This document shows, one piece after another, positions 1-7,775 of a DNA stretch of 64,000 nucleotides. A program made the position numbers and the translations under genes. Each line of letters starts with the position of its first letter. The stretch's first letter is position 1. The DNA is from Thermus aquaticus (GTDB lineage: Bacteria > Deinococcota > Deinococci > Deinococcales > Thermaceae): positions 291,388 through 355,387 of the forward strand of contig NZ_LHCI01000106.1 in the NCBI RefSeq assembly GCF_001280255.1, read 5' to 3'. The notes below the pieces were generated by a model. It worked only from the letters and a program-made list of their open reading frames with translations, had not been told where the DNA came from and did not search any database.

Positions 1-523
1 GGTCCTGAAGCAGAGCCTCCGTCTTGCGGTAGGTGAGGTGGAAGAAGGCGCGGAAGAGAAGAAGGGCCAGGTAAAGGCCGTGGTCGTAGCGCCAGGGGCG
101 GCCCCGCTGGCCCTTGGGGGTGGGTGGAGCCACCTCCCGGGCCAGGCGCAGGCAGTGTTCCAGCACCTCCTTGGGGCTTGCCTCCCGGCGAAGGAACACA
201 AGCCGCGCGTGCCCCCGGACCAGCTCCCGGGAAAGCCTCTCCAGTAGGGCCTCCAGGAGCTTGAGGTCCAGGCGCTGCACCGCGTAGTGGGCCAAGGACT
301 GATGGGAGGGGAAGGGGGCTTCCATGAGGTCCTGAAGCAGAGCCTCCGTCTTGCGGTAGGTGAGGTGGAAGAAGGCGCGGAAGAGAAGAAGGGCCAGGTA
401 AAGGCCGTGGTCGTAGCGCCAGGGGCGGCCCCGCTGGCCCTTGGGGGTGGGTGGAGCCACCTCCCGGGCCAGGCGCAGGCAGTGTTCCAGCACCTCCTTG
501 GGGCTTGCCTCCCTGCGAAGGAA
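1..523. repeat. 327-bp-period direct repeat inside the transposase
   Basis: Bases 1-196 recur at 328-523 with one mismatch (g187 versus t514). The match ends at 196/523, which marks the junction of the duplication. The left copy runs off the window edge, so the true length may be greater. Confidence 0.9.
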
Positions 524-538
524 GCCTCGCTTGCCCAT
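1..538 (-). pseudogene. DDE-type transposase, partial, with internal tandem duplication
   Basis: The reading frame begins at ATG 538 (MGKRGFLRREASPKE) and stays open to the left edge. It has the look of the N-terminal part of a Thermus IS4/IS5-like transposase (WRYDHGLYLALLLFRAFFH, TYRKTEALLQDL). After residue V114 the protein restarts at FLRREASPKEV, so codons 6-114 are followed by a second copy of the same block. The 327-bp period is divisible by three, which keeps the frame open. The second copy lacks the MGKRG start. Family assignment is by general similarity only, and the catalytic DDE residues lie outside the window. A duplicated N-terminus makes activity unlikely. Confidence 0.7.
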
Positions 539-547
539 CAGGGCGGG

Positions 548-577
548 AATATACGCCCATTATCCCGACCTTTGCAA
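548..577 (-). promoter_or_regulatory. Candidate transposase promoter
   Basis: On the minus strand TTGCAA (572-577) and TATATT (548-553) are separated by 18 bp and lie just upstream of the transposase ATG at 538. This suits an IS-borne promoter near the element end. Confidence 0.4.
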
Positions 578-600
578 GGCAAGCCCAGGGACGCTTTGAC

Positions 601-880
601 AGAGCAAGACTAGAAAGGCTCTTTCAGGCCCTTTTTGACCTGAGCTTCCGCCGCTTTATCACCCTCAGGCTCACGGGGATTCTCTACGCCATCGCCCTAG
701 GCTGGAGCCTGGCCGGCTTCGGCGAGTCCTTGGGCCAGGGCCTTACTGGTGGTCCTGGCGCCTTTGGGCTTTCTCCTTTACGCCATCTGGTTGCGGATCC
801 TTCTGGAGGCCAGCGTCTCCCTGATCCGGGTGGCCCAGAACACCTCGGATATCCTGGAGGAACTCCGCAAGAAGCCCTAG
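601..880 (+). pseudogene. DUF4282-like membrane protein remnant (5' truncated, frameshifted)
   Basis: One frame reads RARLERLFQALFDLSFRRFI and continues through a membrane segment (ILYAIALGWSLAGF) to about position 735. The second half of the family pattern continues in another frame from about 741 (ALLVVLAPLGFLLYAIWL, then SLIRVAQNTSDILEELRKKP) to TAG 878-880. The order of short amphipathic start, two membrane segments and a basic tail is typical of DUF4282 proteins. No plausible start codon precedes it, and the IS-like sequence sits immediately upstream, so the 5' end was probably lost to the insertion. The shift could also be a sequencing error. Confidence 0.6.
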
Positions 881-1857
881 ACCCAAGAAAGCTCCAGCCT
901 GGCCTCCAGGTGCCCCACAGGAAGCCCCCGGTGGTTCCGCACCTCAGGCCGGTCCCAAGGGGTGGGGCCGGGCTCGAGGCCAAGAAGCCGCAAAAGGGCC
1001 ACCACCGCCACTTCCCGGGCCTGGGCGGAACCATCCTCCACCTTGAGGGCCACGCCCAAAGGTCCCCTGGGGCTTTCCAAAAGGGCCAGGCCGTAGTAGC
1101 CGTCCGCCCCCCGCTTGGCCAAAAGGGGAAGCCTCTCCATTAGGAAGGTGTCTATGCTCCCTGGCCCCGCCACCAGCTCGGGGTGGCGGCGCATGGCCTC
1201 CCCCACCCGGCGCAGGGGCTCCTGGTAGGGCTTTGGGGCCCGGTCGGGTTGGGCCAGGAGGTAGAAGGCCCGGGCGGCCCGGGCCAGGGGGAGGGCAAAG
1301 GTGGGCACGCTGCAGCCGTCGGTGGCCCAAAGGGGCTCGGCGCCGGAAAGCTCGGCCAGGGTCTTGCGGTTGAGGCGCTGGACCGGGTGCTCGGGGCGCT
1401 CGTAGCCCTCCACGGGGGCCCCCAGGGCCAAGGCGGCCGCCATCATGCCGGCGTGCTTGCCGGAGCAGTTGTGGTGGAGGGGGGTGGGGCTCTTCCCCGC
1501 CCTTTGCAAAGCCTCCCGGGCCTCCCGGGAGAAGGGCGGGTGGACCCCGCAGGCCAGGTGTTCAAGGCCCAGGCCCAGCTTTTCCAGGAAGCGGGCCGCC
1601 ACCTCCACGTGGCGGGGCGTGCCGTCGTGGCTGGCGGTGGCTAAGGCGATCTCCTCCTCCCCAAGCCCGAAGCGCTCCACCGCCCCCGAGAGGAAAAGGG
1701 CTAGGGCCTGAAAGGGCTTGGCCGAGGAGCGCAGGTAGCTCACTAGGGTGGGGTCCCCGCCGTAGGCCAGAAGCCCCTCCTCCCCGTAAAGGGCCAGGGA
1801 GACCCGGTGCCGGTTTTCCACCAGGTTGCCGCGGTAGACCAGGACCTCCGTCTTCAC
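877..1857 (-). CDS. L-asparaginase II family protein
   Basis: The 326-residue protein belongs to the thermolabile/Rhizobium-type asparaginase family (COG4448), which hydrolyses asparagine to aspartate and ammonia. Family landmarks are RSSAKPFQ (43-50), ATASHDGTPRH (73-83), HNCSGKHAGM (129-138) and DGCSVPTFALP. There is no signal peptide, so it should be cytosolic. The start ATG overlaps the stop of the DUF309 gene (ATGA), so the two are translationally coupled. Its last bases overlap the end of the convergent DUF4282 remnant. Length is normal for the family. Substrate specificity is not visible from the sequence. Confidence 0.85.
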   Translation of the reverse strand: MKTEVLVYRGNLVENRHRVSLALYGEEGLLAYGGDPTLVSYLRSSAKPFQALALFLSGAVERFGLGEEEIALATASHDGTPRHVEVAARFLEKLGLGLEHLACGVHPPFSREAREALQRAGKSPTPLHHNCSGKHAGMMAAALALGAPVEGYERPEHPVQRLNRKTLAELSGAEPLWATDGCSVPTFALPLARAARAFYLLAQPDRAPKPYQEPLRRVGEAMRRHPELVAGPGSIDTFLMERLPLLAKRGADGYYGLALLESPRGPLGVALKVEDGSAQAREVAVVALLRLLGLEPGPTPWDRPEVRNHRGLPVGHLEARLELSWV

Positions 1858-2126
1858 GCCCCAAGTCTACGCCGGGCCTCCTGCCAAAGGGGCTCCCAGT
1901 CCAGGCCCAGGTAGGGGGAAGGAAGGCCAGAAAGCTTGGCCTCCGCCTTCCTCAGGTTGCGGACTCCCCCCTTTCCCCGGTGCAGGGCCGCCGCCAGCAG
2001 GATGAGGCCCTGGAGGAAGCGCCGCTCCTCGCCCTCGGCCTTCCGCCAGGCCTCCTCCAGGACCTCGTGGGCCTCAAAGTAACGCCCCTCTTGAAAGTGG
2101 CGCACAAAGGCCTCCAGGGCTTCCAC
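1854..2126 (-). CDS. DUF309 domain protein
   Basis: This 90-residue all-helical protein contains the DUF309 signature: an early helix with YFEAHEVLEEAWR (about 16-28) and a second with FLQGLILLAAALHRGKGG. The two helices carry conserved E, H and R residues that could form a small binding site. The biochemical role of the family is not established as far as I know. It is the first gene of a two-gene unit with the asparaginase (4-nt overlap), but a functional link is not evident. The short distance to the divergent tupA remnant (start 2144) leaves little promoter space. Confidence 0.8.
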   Translation of the reverse strand: MEALEAFVRHFQEGRYFEAHEVLEEAWRKAEGEERRFLQGLILLAAALHRGKGGVRNLRKAEAKLSGLPSPYLGLDWEPLWQEARRRLGA

Positions 2127-2143
2127 GCCTATAGGCTAAGGCC

Positions 2144-2657
2144 ATGCGGGCTTTCTGGCTCCTTCTCCCCTTCCTCCTATGAGCTCAGGCCCTGAGGCTC
2201 GCCACCACCACCAGCGTGTACGACTCGGGGCTTCTGGACCGGCTCTTGGCCCCCTTCCCCCATCCGGTCCAGGTGCTGGCCGTGGGCACGGGGCAGGCCC
2301 TGAGGCTGGCGGAAAGGAAGGACGTGAACGCCGTTCTGGTCCACGCCCCCGATCTGGAAGGGGAGGCCCTGGCCAGGGGCCGGATCGCCCAGGGCCTCTG
2401 CCTGGCGGAGAACCACTTCCTCCTAGCGGGCCCCGAGGAGGACCCGGCCAGGGTGCGGGAGGCCAAGGGCCATCAGCGAGGTGGGGGCGGCCACCCTGGT
2501 GGGCGGGGACATCCGCCACCAGACCCGGGTCCTGACCACGGCCGTCGTGGTGGAGACCCGCAAGGGGGAGCTGGAGGCGGCGTTGGCCCTGGGCGGGGTC
2601 CTCCTGGGCCTGGCCCTTTTGGTCACCGCCCTCCTGGTTATCCTGGAGCGGGAATGA
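2144..2657 (+). pseudogene. tupA'-'tupB deletion fusion (tungstate transporter remnant)
   Basis: From ATG 2144 the sequence encodes a signal peptide (MRAFWLLLPFLL), an in-frame TGA at 2180-2182, then AQALRLATTTSVYDSGLL and about 100 residues of a TupA-type tungstate-binding protein up to ARVREAKG (about 2467). It then jumps, in a different frame from 2469, to AISEVGAATLVGGDIRHQTR, the C-terminal part of a TupB-type ABC permease, ending at TGA 2655-2657. Most of both genes is missing, about two thirds of tupA and three quarters of tupB. Two independent lesions (nonsense codon and out-of-frame deletion) make a functional product very unlikely. Confidence 0.85.
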
Positions 2658-3328
2658 AGCCGCTCCTAGCCGAGGGGATCCGCCACCGACACCCGGGGTT
2701 CGTCCTGGAGGTGGAGGGCCTTCTGGTCCACCCGGGGGAGGTTTTGGCCGTCCTTGGTCCTTCGGGAAGCGGCAAGACCACCCTCTTGCGCATCCTGGCG
2801 GGGCTCCTTTCCCCGGAGGCGGGCCGGGTGGAGGGCGGGTTCAGGGCCTACCTGCCCCAGACCCCGCCCCTTTTGCGCCGGAGCGTCCTGGAGAACGCCG
2901 CCTTCGGCCTCCTTCTCCACGGCACGCCCAGGAGGGAGGCCTTCCGCCGGGCGGAGGTCCTTCTAAAGCGGGTGGGGCTCTGGGAAAAGGCCCACCGCCC
3001 CGCCCGGGGGCTCTCCGGGGGGGAGGCGGTGCGCCTGGCCCTGGCCCGAACCCTTCTGGTGGAGCCCAGCGTCCTCCTCCTGGACGAGCCCACCGCCAGC
3101 CTGGACCCCGCCAACACCGCCCAGGTGGAGGCCCTCCTAAAGGAGGCTTCCAGGGAAGGGCGGGGCGTGGTCCTGGCCACCCACGACCTCTTCCAGGCCA
3201 GGCGCCTGGCCGACCGGGCCCTCTTCCTCCACCTGGGCCAGGTGGTGGAGGTGACCCCCGCCTCCCGTTTCTTCCAGGCGCCCCAAGACCCTAGGAGCCG
3301 GGCCTTTCTGGAAGGCAGGCTCTTCTAG
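2654..3328 (+). CDS. tupC: Tungstate-type ABC transporter ATPase (orphan TupC-like)
   Basis: The 224-residue ATP-binding subunit has an intact Walker A (GPSGSGKTT), Q-loop (YLPQTPP), signature (LSGGEAVRLALA), Walker B with catalytic Glu (LLLDEPTASLD) and switch His (ATHD). The ATG overlaps the stop of the permease remnant (ATGA), the normal coupling of a tupABC operon. Because the binding protein and permease are wrecked, this ATPase has no visible partner in the window. It may be a recently orphaned gene, or it may serve another permease elsewhere. The tungstate assignment rests on the TupA/TupB remnants rather than on the ATPase itself. Confidence 0.8.
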   Translation: MKPLLAEGIRHRHPGFVLEVEGLLVHPGEVLAVLGPSGSGKTTLLRILAGLLSPEAGRVEGGFRAYLPQTPPLLRRSVLENAAFGLLLHGTPRREAFRRAEVLLKRVGLWEKAHRPARGLSGGEAVRLALARTLLVEPSVLLLDEPTASLDPANTAQVEALLKEASREGRGVVLATHDLFQARRLADRALFLHLGQVVEVTPASRFFQAPQDPRSRAFLEGRLF

Positions 3329-3347
3329 GGCCCTTGCCGCGGCGTGC

Positions 3348-3860
3348 TTAGCCGCCCCCGCGGCTTGCGGCCAGGGCGATCCGGCCCCACCAGGCCTCGG
3401 CCTCCTCCCCCTCCACCTCCACCCGAAGCCGGGGGATGCGGAGGCTTCCCACCTCCAAAGGGGGCGCCTCGGCGAAGCGCACCCGGGCCCCGGGGAGGCG
3501 GAAGACCCCTTCGGCCTCCTTTTCGCCGCCCCAGGAGCGGAGGTAGGCCTCAAAAAGCCAGGGAGGCAGGGCCCCGAACTCCCCGCCCAGGCTTCCGCCG
3601 CCGGCCACCGGGGGAAAGAGGTCCAGGGTGGCCCCCTCTTCCAGGGGGGTGGCAAGACCTTCCAGGTAGCGCACGTCCCGGCCCTCCAGAAAGACGGAAA
3701 CGCGCTCCAAAAGCTCCTCCCCTTCAAAAAGCTCCGCTCCCAGGGCGGGGTAGCGGGCCACCAGGTCCTTCAGGGCCTCCCCCACGGTGCGGCCCCGCAC
3801 CTCCACCTGGGAAGCGCCCGTGAGGTCGCGGAAGGTGGCGTAGAGGTTCACCTTGGGCAT
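3348..3860 (-). CDS. MoaD-related ubiquitin-like protein with C-terminal DUF1952-type domain
   Basis: Residues 1 to about 88 form a MoaD/ThiS beta-grasp domain (MPKVNLYATFRDLTG, ending DLFPPVAGG, the diglycine at which MoaD is normally activated). Here the chain continues about 80 residues (FGALPPWLFEAYLRSW, then FRLPGARVRFAEAPP) and ends in SRGGG. The arrangement matches a MoaD-related T. thermophilus protein of solved structure whose second domain is called DUF1952 (from memory). Start ATG 3860 fits the MoaD N-terminus; upstream in-frame codons do not look coding. It is the gene directly downstream of the AOR gene, so a part in pterin-dithiolene cofactor supply for that enzyme is plausible. 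Confidence 0.82.
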   Translation of the reverse strand: MPKVNLYATFRDLTGASQVEVRGRTVGEALKDLVARYPALGAELFEGEELLERVSVFLEGRDVRYLEGLATPLEEGATLDLFPPVAGGGSLGGEFGALPPWLFEAYLRSWGGEKEAEGVFRLPGARVRFAEAPPLEVGSLRIPRLRVEVEGEEAEAWWGRIALAASRGGG

Positions 3861-3912
3861 GGGAAAAGTATAGGGGACCCGGGGCCCCAAAGCCCCAGGC
3901 CCCAAAAACCTC

Positions 3913-5736
3913 CTAGTCCGCCGCCTGGGGGAGGATGCCAAGCTCCTGAAGCTTGGCCGGAGGCACCACGCCCCGCTCCCAGCCCCGGGCGCGGTAGTAC
4001 TCCTCCAGCATGAGGTCCAGCTCGGTGAGCTGGCCCTTGGAGCCGGCGCAATCTGAGGGCTCCTGGAGGAAGCGCTGGGGCAGGTAGTCCGAGCCCTCGG
4101 CCCAGCCCGCCAGGTTGTTGTAGTGGCGCTCCAGGTTGTAGATGCGCTCCCCGATCCTGAGGATCTCCTCGGGGGTCACGGGCCGCCCCCAGTAGGCGGC
4201 GAGCTGCTTGGCGTACTCCTCGGGCCCCTCGGCGAACTGGCTGAACTTGCAGAGGTCCAGGGAGTCGGTGAAGGCCGAGAGGTCCTGGAAGAGCTTGGTA
4301 AGCTCACCCTTACCCTGCCAGGCCAGGGGGTCCGTCTTGTAGGGCACCCCCAGGATCTCCGAGGCGGGGGTGTAGGCCCGGAGGTGGCAGGCCCCCCGGT
4401 TGGAGGTGGCGTAGGCGATGCCCATGCCCTTGAGGCCCCGGGGGTCGTAGGCGGGGATGGACTGGCCCTTGACCTCCAGGGAGATCTCGGGGTGGCCGAT
4501 GGCCTTGGCGAAGCGGGCGGGGCCTTCGGCCAGCATGTCCCCCACGCCCCGGCGGAAGGCGATGGCCTCGAGGACCCGCACCTCCCCCTCCTTGTCGCCG
4601 AAGCGGAGGCCGTCCGCCCCCTGGTAGTACCCCTTCTCCGTGGCCTCCATGAGAACGGCGATGGCGTTGCCCGCCTCAATGGTGTCCATGCCGTAGGCGT
4701 TGCAGAGGTAGATGGCGTAGCCGGTCCAGTCGGTGTCGGTGTGGCCGGCGTGGGCGCCCAGAGCCCAGGCGGACTCGTACTCGTAGGACTCAAAGCGGAT
4801 GGTCTTGCCGTCCACGTGGACCTCCACCATCTTCTTGCAGGCCACGGGGCAGGCGTGGCAGGTGTTGTCCTTGATGAGGCGGTGCTCGCGAATGTACTCG
4901 CCGGAGATCTTCTCCGCCCCCTCAATGCAGGTGTGCTGGGCGTTGAAGGTGGGCAGGGCCCCCATGACGTTGGTGATGTTCATGAGGACGTTGGTGCCGT
5001 AGAGGGAGAGCCCGCCTTTCTTGGGGGCGGTCACGTTCTTGGGGTCGTTGATGGTGGCCGAGGCCAGGCGGTCCGCCTCCCGCCAAAGCTCGGGGTCCTT
5101 GGGCTGGGGCATGCGGTCCTGCTTGCCCACCACCACGATGGCCTTCAGCTTCTTGCTGCCCGCCACCGCCCCGGTGCCCCCGCGGCCCGCCGCCCGCTCG
5201 TCGTTGTTGATCCAGTTGGCGAAGCGGACCAGGTTCTCCCCGGCGGGGCCGATGGCCATGACGTCGGCCTCCTCGCCGTGCCGCTCCCGGAGGATGCGGT
5301 GGACCTCGTGGGTGGTCTTGCCCCAGAGGTCGGAGGCGTCGTGGATGGAGACCTCCCCGTCCTTGACCAGGAGGTAGACGGGCTTTTCCGAGGCCCCCTT
5401 GATGAGGAGGCCGTCAAACCCCGCCCACTTCAGCTTGGCGGCGGTCCACCCCCCCATGTGGCTGTCGGTGACCGTGCCGGTCAGGGGGCTTTTGGTGACC
5501 ACGGCCAGCCGTCCCGACATCTTGGCCCGGGTGCCGGAGAGGGGGCCATTCATGATGCAGAGGAGGTTCTCGGGGCCCAGGGGGTCCACCTTGGGGCCGT
5601 TTTCATACACGTACTTGACCCCCAGGCCCCGACCCCCCACGTACATCTCCAGGTCCTTGGGGTCGGGGGCGAAGTACTCCACGTGGCCGGTGGACAGGTC
5701 TATGCGGGCCAGCTTGTGGGCATATCCTCCAAGCAT
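3913..5736 (-). CDS. aor: Aldehyde:ferredoxin oxidoreductase (tungsten-type)
   Basis: The 607-residue enzyme starts MLGGYAHKLARIDLSTG, the AOR family N-terminus. It binds a bis-pterin tungsten (or Mo) cofactor and one 4Fe-4S cluster. Cluster ligands are visible as C293-X2-C296-X3-C300 (CHACPVAC) plus distal C496 (DLCKFSQF), in the spacing of archaeal AOR. It would oxidise aldehydes to acids and pass electrons to ferredoxin in the cytosol. A strong ribosome site (AGGAGGTG) precedes ATG 5736. The MoaD-DUF1952 gene follows 52 bp downstream, and tungstate transporter remnants lie just beyond. Metal identity and aldehyde range cannot be read from sequence. Confidence 0.9.
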   Translation of the reverse strand: MLGGYAHKLARIDLSTGHVEYFAPDPKDLEMYVGGRGLGVKYVYENGPKVDPLGPENLLCIMNGPLSGTRAKMSGRLAVVTKSPLTGTVTDSHMGGWTAAKLKWAGFDGLLIKGASEKPVYLLVKDGEVSIHDASDLWGKTTHEVHRILRERHGEEADVMAIGPAGENLVRFANWINNDERAAGRGGTGAVAGSKKLKAIVVVGKQDRMPQPKDPELWREADRLASATINDPKNVTAPKKGGLSLYGTNVLMNITNVMGALPTFNAQHTCIEGAEKISGEYIREHRLIKDNTCHACPVACKKMVEVHVDGKTIRFESYEYESAWALGAHAGHTDTDWTGYAIYLCNAYGMDTIEAGNAIAVLMEATEKGYYQGADGLRFGDKEGEVRVLEAIAFRRGVGDMLAEGPARFAKAIGHPEISLEVKGQSIPAYDPRGLKGMGIAYATSNRGACHLRAYTPASEILGVPYKTDPLAWQGKGELTKLFQDLSAFTDSLDLCKFSQFAEGPEEYAKQLAAYWGRPVTPEEILRIGERIYNLERHYNNLAGWAEGSDYLPQRFLQEPSDCAGSKGQLTELDLMLEEYYRARGWERGVVPPAKLQELGILPQAAD

Positions 5737-5799
5737 CCTGCACCTCCTATAAAGGACCTCACCGCGAAGGAAGGGGGTTTTCCCTAGGCGTTCTCGGCG

Positions 5800-5830
5800 A
5801 TTATACCACTTCTTCCCCCCGGAATGTAAA
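5800..5830 (-). promoter_or_regulatory. aor promoter
   Basis: On the minus strand TTTACA (5825-5830) and a consensus TATAAT (5800-5805) are spaced 19 bp, about 65 bp before the aor start. The -35 overlaps the TAAAGT -10 box (5827-5832) proposed for the divergent sugar kinase gene. Confidence 0.55.
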
Positions 5831-5840
5831 GTGGGGCATC

Positions 5841-6740
5841 ATGCTGGCCCTGGTGGGGGAAACCCTGGTGGACCTGGTCCTAGAGGAGGAAGACCCCTTG
5901 CGCTTCACGGGGGCCCTGGGGGGCTCGGTGCTGAACACGGCGAGCGCCCTGGCCCGGCTTGGCCTTCCCGTGCGCTTCTTCTCCGAGGTGGGGACGGACT
6001 GGCTTTCCCTCTGGTGCGAAGGGGAGATGGAAAGGCGGAGGCTAAACCCCAGGCTCTTCCGCCACCCTGCCCCCATGCCCCTGGCCCTGGTGCGCCTGGA
6101 CCGGGAGGGCAACGCACACTACAGCTTCCACCGGCCCTTCCAGGCCCCCTACCGGCCGGAGGCGGAGGCGGCGCGGGGGGCCTGGGCCTTTCACTTCGGC
6201 TCCCTCTTGGCCCTCGAGGCCCGGGCGCAAGAGGGCGTGGAGGCCCTCCTGGAGGCGACCCAAGGGGCTCTCCTCTCCTACGACCCCAACCTGCGCAACC
6301 CGCCCACCCCCCGGGAGCGGGCCCTGATCCTCGGGTATCTGGAGCGGGTGGACCTCCTCAAGCTCTCCTGGGATGACGCCCGCCTCCTCTTTGATGACCC
6401 CCTGGAGGCGGTGCGCGGCCTCCCCCCCACCCTCAAGGTCCTGACCCTGGGCCCCGAGGGGGCGGTGGCCTTCCTAGGGGAGGTGGAGGTGCGCGTTCCC
6501 GGGGAGAGGGTGGACGTGGTGGACACCGTGGGGGCCGGGGACACCTTCACCGCCGGGCTTCTCGCCCTCCTCTTTAGGAGGGGCCTCGTCAGGGAAAGCC
6601 TCCCTTCCATGGGAAAAGAAACCCTGGAAGAGGTCCTGAAGGGGGCCGTGGCCCTCTCGGCCCTGGCCTGCACCGTGCGGGGGGCGGGCCTGCCCGAGGA
6701 GGGCCTAAAGGCCTGGCGGGCCCGCTTCCTAGGGGATTAG
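5841..6740 (+). CDS. PfkB-family carbohydrate kinase
   Basis: This 299-residue ribokinase-fold kinase has the N-terminal glycine pair (GALGGSVLNTASALARLG, substrate lid region), an SYDPNLRN stretch and the PfkB signature 2 DTVGAGDTFTAG beginning at residue 228, where D234 is the expected catalytic base. It phosphorylates a sugar or nucleoside with ATP; fructose is a reasonable guess, but specificity is not determined. The -10-like TAAAGT (5827-5832) ends 8 nt before the ATG, suggesting a leaderless or near-leaderless transcript. It is divergent from aor and its 3' end overlaps the convergent quinone reductase by 12 bp. Confidence 0.85.
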   Translation: MLALVGETLVDLVLEEEDPLRFTGALGGSVLNTASALARLGLPVRFFSEVGTDWLSLWCEGEMERRRLNPRLFRHPAPMPLALVRLDREGNAHYSFHRPFQAPYRPEAEAARGAWAFHFGSLLALEARAQEGVEALLEATQGALLSYDPNLRNPPTPRERALILGYLERVDLLKLSWDDARLLFDDPLEAVRGLPPTLKVLTLGPEGAVAFLGEVEVRVPGERVDVVDTVGAGDTFTAGLLALLFRRGLVRESLPSMGKETLEEVLKGAVALSALACTVRGAGLPEEGLKAWRARFLGD

Positions 6741-7688
6741 GAGGACTTTGCCCACGGTCTTCCGCCCCTCCAGGGCCTCGTGGGCCTCTTTGGCCTTTTC
6801 CAGGGGGAACTCGGCCCCAACCCGCACCTTAAGCCACCCCTCCCGGAGGGCCCGAAAGACCTCCCCCGCCCGCCAAAGGAGCTCCCGGCGGCTAGCCGTG
6901 TAGTGGTGGAGGGTGGGCCGGGTGAGGTAGAGGCTTCCCTTGCGGTTCAGGACCTGGGGGTCCAGGGGGGGAACAGGCCCCGAGGCCTGGCCGAAGAGGA
7001 CCAGGAACCCCCGGGGCCGCAAAGCCTCCAGACTCCCCTCAAAGGTGTCCTTCCCCACCCCGTCGTAGACGGCGTCCACCCCGCCCCCGGAGAGGGCCTT
7101 CACCGCCTGGGCGAAGCCCTCGTAGGGGAGGGCGTAGTCGGCGCCGGCCTCGAGGGCCAGGGCCCGCTTCGCCTCCGTGCTGGCGGTGGCGTAGACCGTG
7201 GCCCCCTTGCGCTTGGCCCACTGGATGAAGAGGAGGCCCACGCCCCCCGCTCCGGCGTGGATGAGGACCTGGTCCCCGGGGCGGACGGGGTAGGCGCTCT
7301 CCAGGAGGTAGTGGACGGTCATCCCCTGGAGGAGGGCCGCCGCCGCCAGCTTCAGGTCCAGGCCCTCGGGGACGGGGACCAGCCTCTCGGCGGGCACCAC
7401 CTGGTACTGGGCGTAGGAGCCCTGGACGGTGGCGAAGGCCACCCGGTCCCCCACTCTCACCCCCACCACGCCCTCCCCCACCTTCTCCACCACCCCGGCG
7501 GCCTCCTCTCCCAGGGTGAAGGGAAGGGGCATGGGGTAGAGGCCCTTCCGCTTGTAGGTGTCAATGTAGTTGACCCCGCTGGCGAAAATCCGGACCAGGA
7601 CCTCCCCAGGACCCGGCTCGGGTACGGGAACCTCCTCGGGCCGCAAAACCTCCGGCCCGCCCACCTGGTGCACCCTTATGGCCTTCAT
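6729..7688 (-). CDS. qor: NADPH:quinone oxidoreductase (zeta-crystallin type)
   Basis: The 319-residue medium-chain dehydrogenase/reductase has a GroES-like N-terminal domain (GVNYIDTYKRKGLYP, about 38-52) and a Rossmann domain with HAGAGGVG (144-151). The structural- and catalytic-zinc cysteines of alcohol dehydrogenases are absent, which is characteristic of the quinone oxidoreductase branch. It reduces quinones or enones with NADPH in the cytosol. It is monocistronic, reading away from the membrane-protein operon that starts at 7776. Length is typical. The natural substrate is unknown. Confidence 0.88.
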   Translation of the reverse strand: MKAIRVHQVGGPEVLRPEEVPVPEPGPGEVLVRIFASGVNYIDTYKRKGLYPMPLPFTLGEEAAGVVEKVGEGVVGVRVGDRVAFATVQGSYAQYQVVPAERLVPVPEGLDLKLAAAALLQGMTVHYLLESAYPVRPGDQVLIHAGAGGVGLLFIQWAKRKGATVYATASTEAKRALALEAGADYALPYEGFAQAVKALSGGGVDAVYDGVGKDTFEGSLEALRPRGFLVLFGQASGPVPPLDPQVLNRKGSLYLTRPTLHHYTASRRELLWRAGEVFRALREGWLKVRVGAEFPLEKAKEAHEALEGRKTVGKVLLIP

Positions 7689-7725
7689 GGGGAAAGTTTA
7701 ACGGAAGGGGCCTGGCGCTGACCCC

Positions 7726-7754
7726 TTGACACGCACAGTACTCTGTGATACAAA
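7726..7754 (+). promoter_or_regulatory. Promoter with inverted-repeat operator in the spacer
   Basis: TTGACA (7726-7731) and TACAAA (7749-7754) are 17 bp apart. The spacer holds the inverted repeat CACAG-TACT-CTGTG (7734-7747). Such a site would let a dimeric repressor block polymerase. The winged-helix protein encoded third in the operon is the obvious candidate. Confidence 0.5.
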
Positions 7755-7775
7755 CCTATTTGTAGGAGGTGAGGC

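Noticed and set aside
2216-3328. Single 370-residue protein joining the TupA-like part and the ATPase
   Set aside because: Its middle is an out-of-frame reading of tupB (long G/P/R runs). tupC has its own ATG with the usual ATGA overlap.
4123-5787. 554-codon open frame on the plus strand opposite aor
   Set aside because: It is a high-GC shadow frame (V, G, L, A-rich, no family motif) exactly antisense to a well-supported AOR gene.
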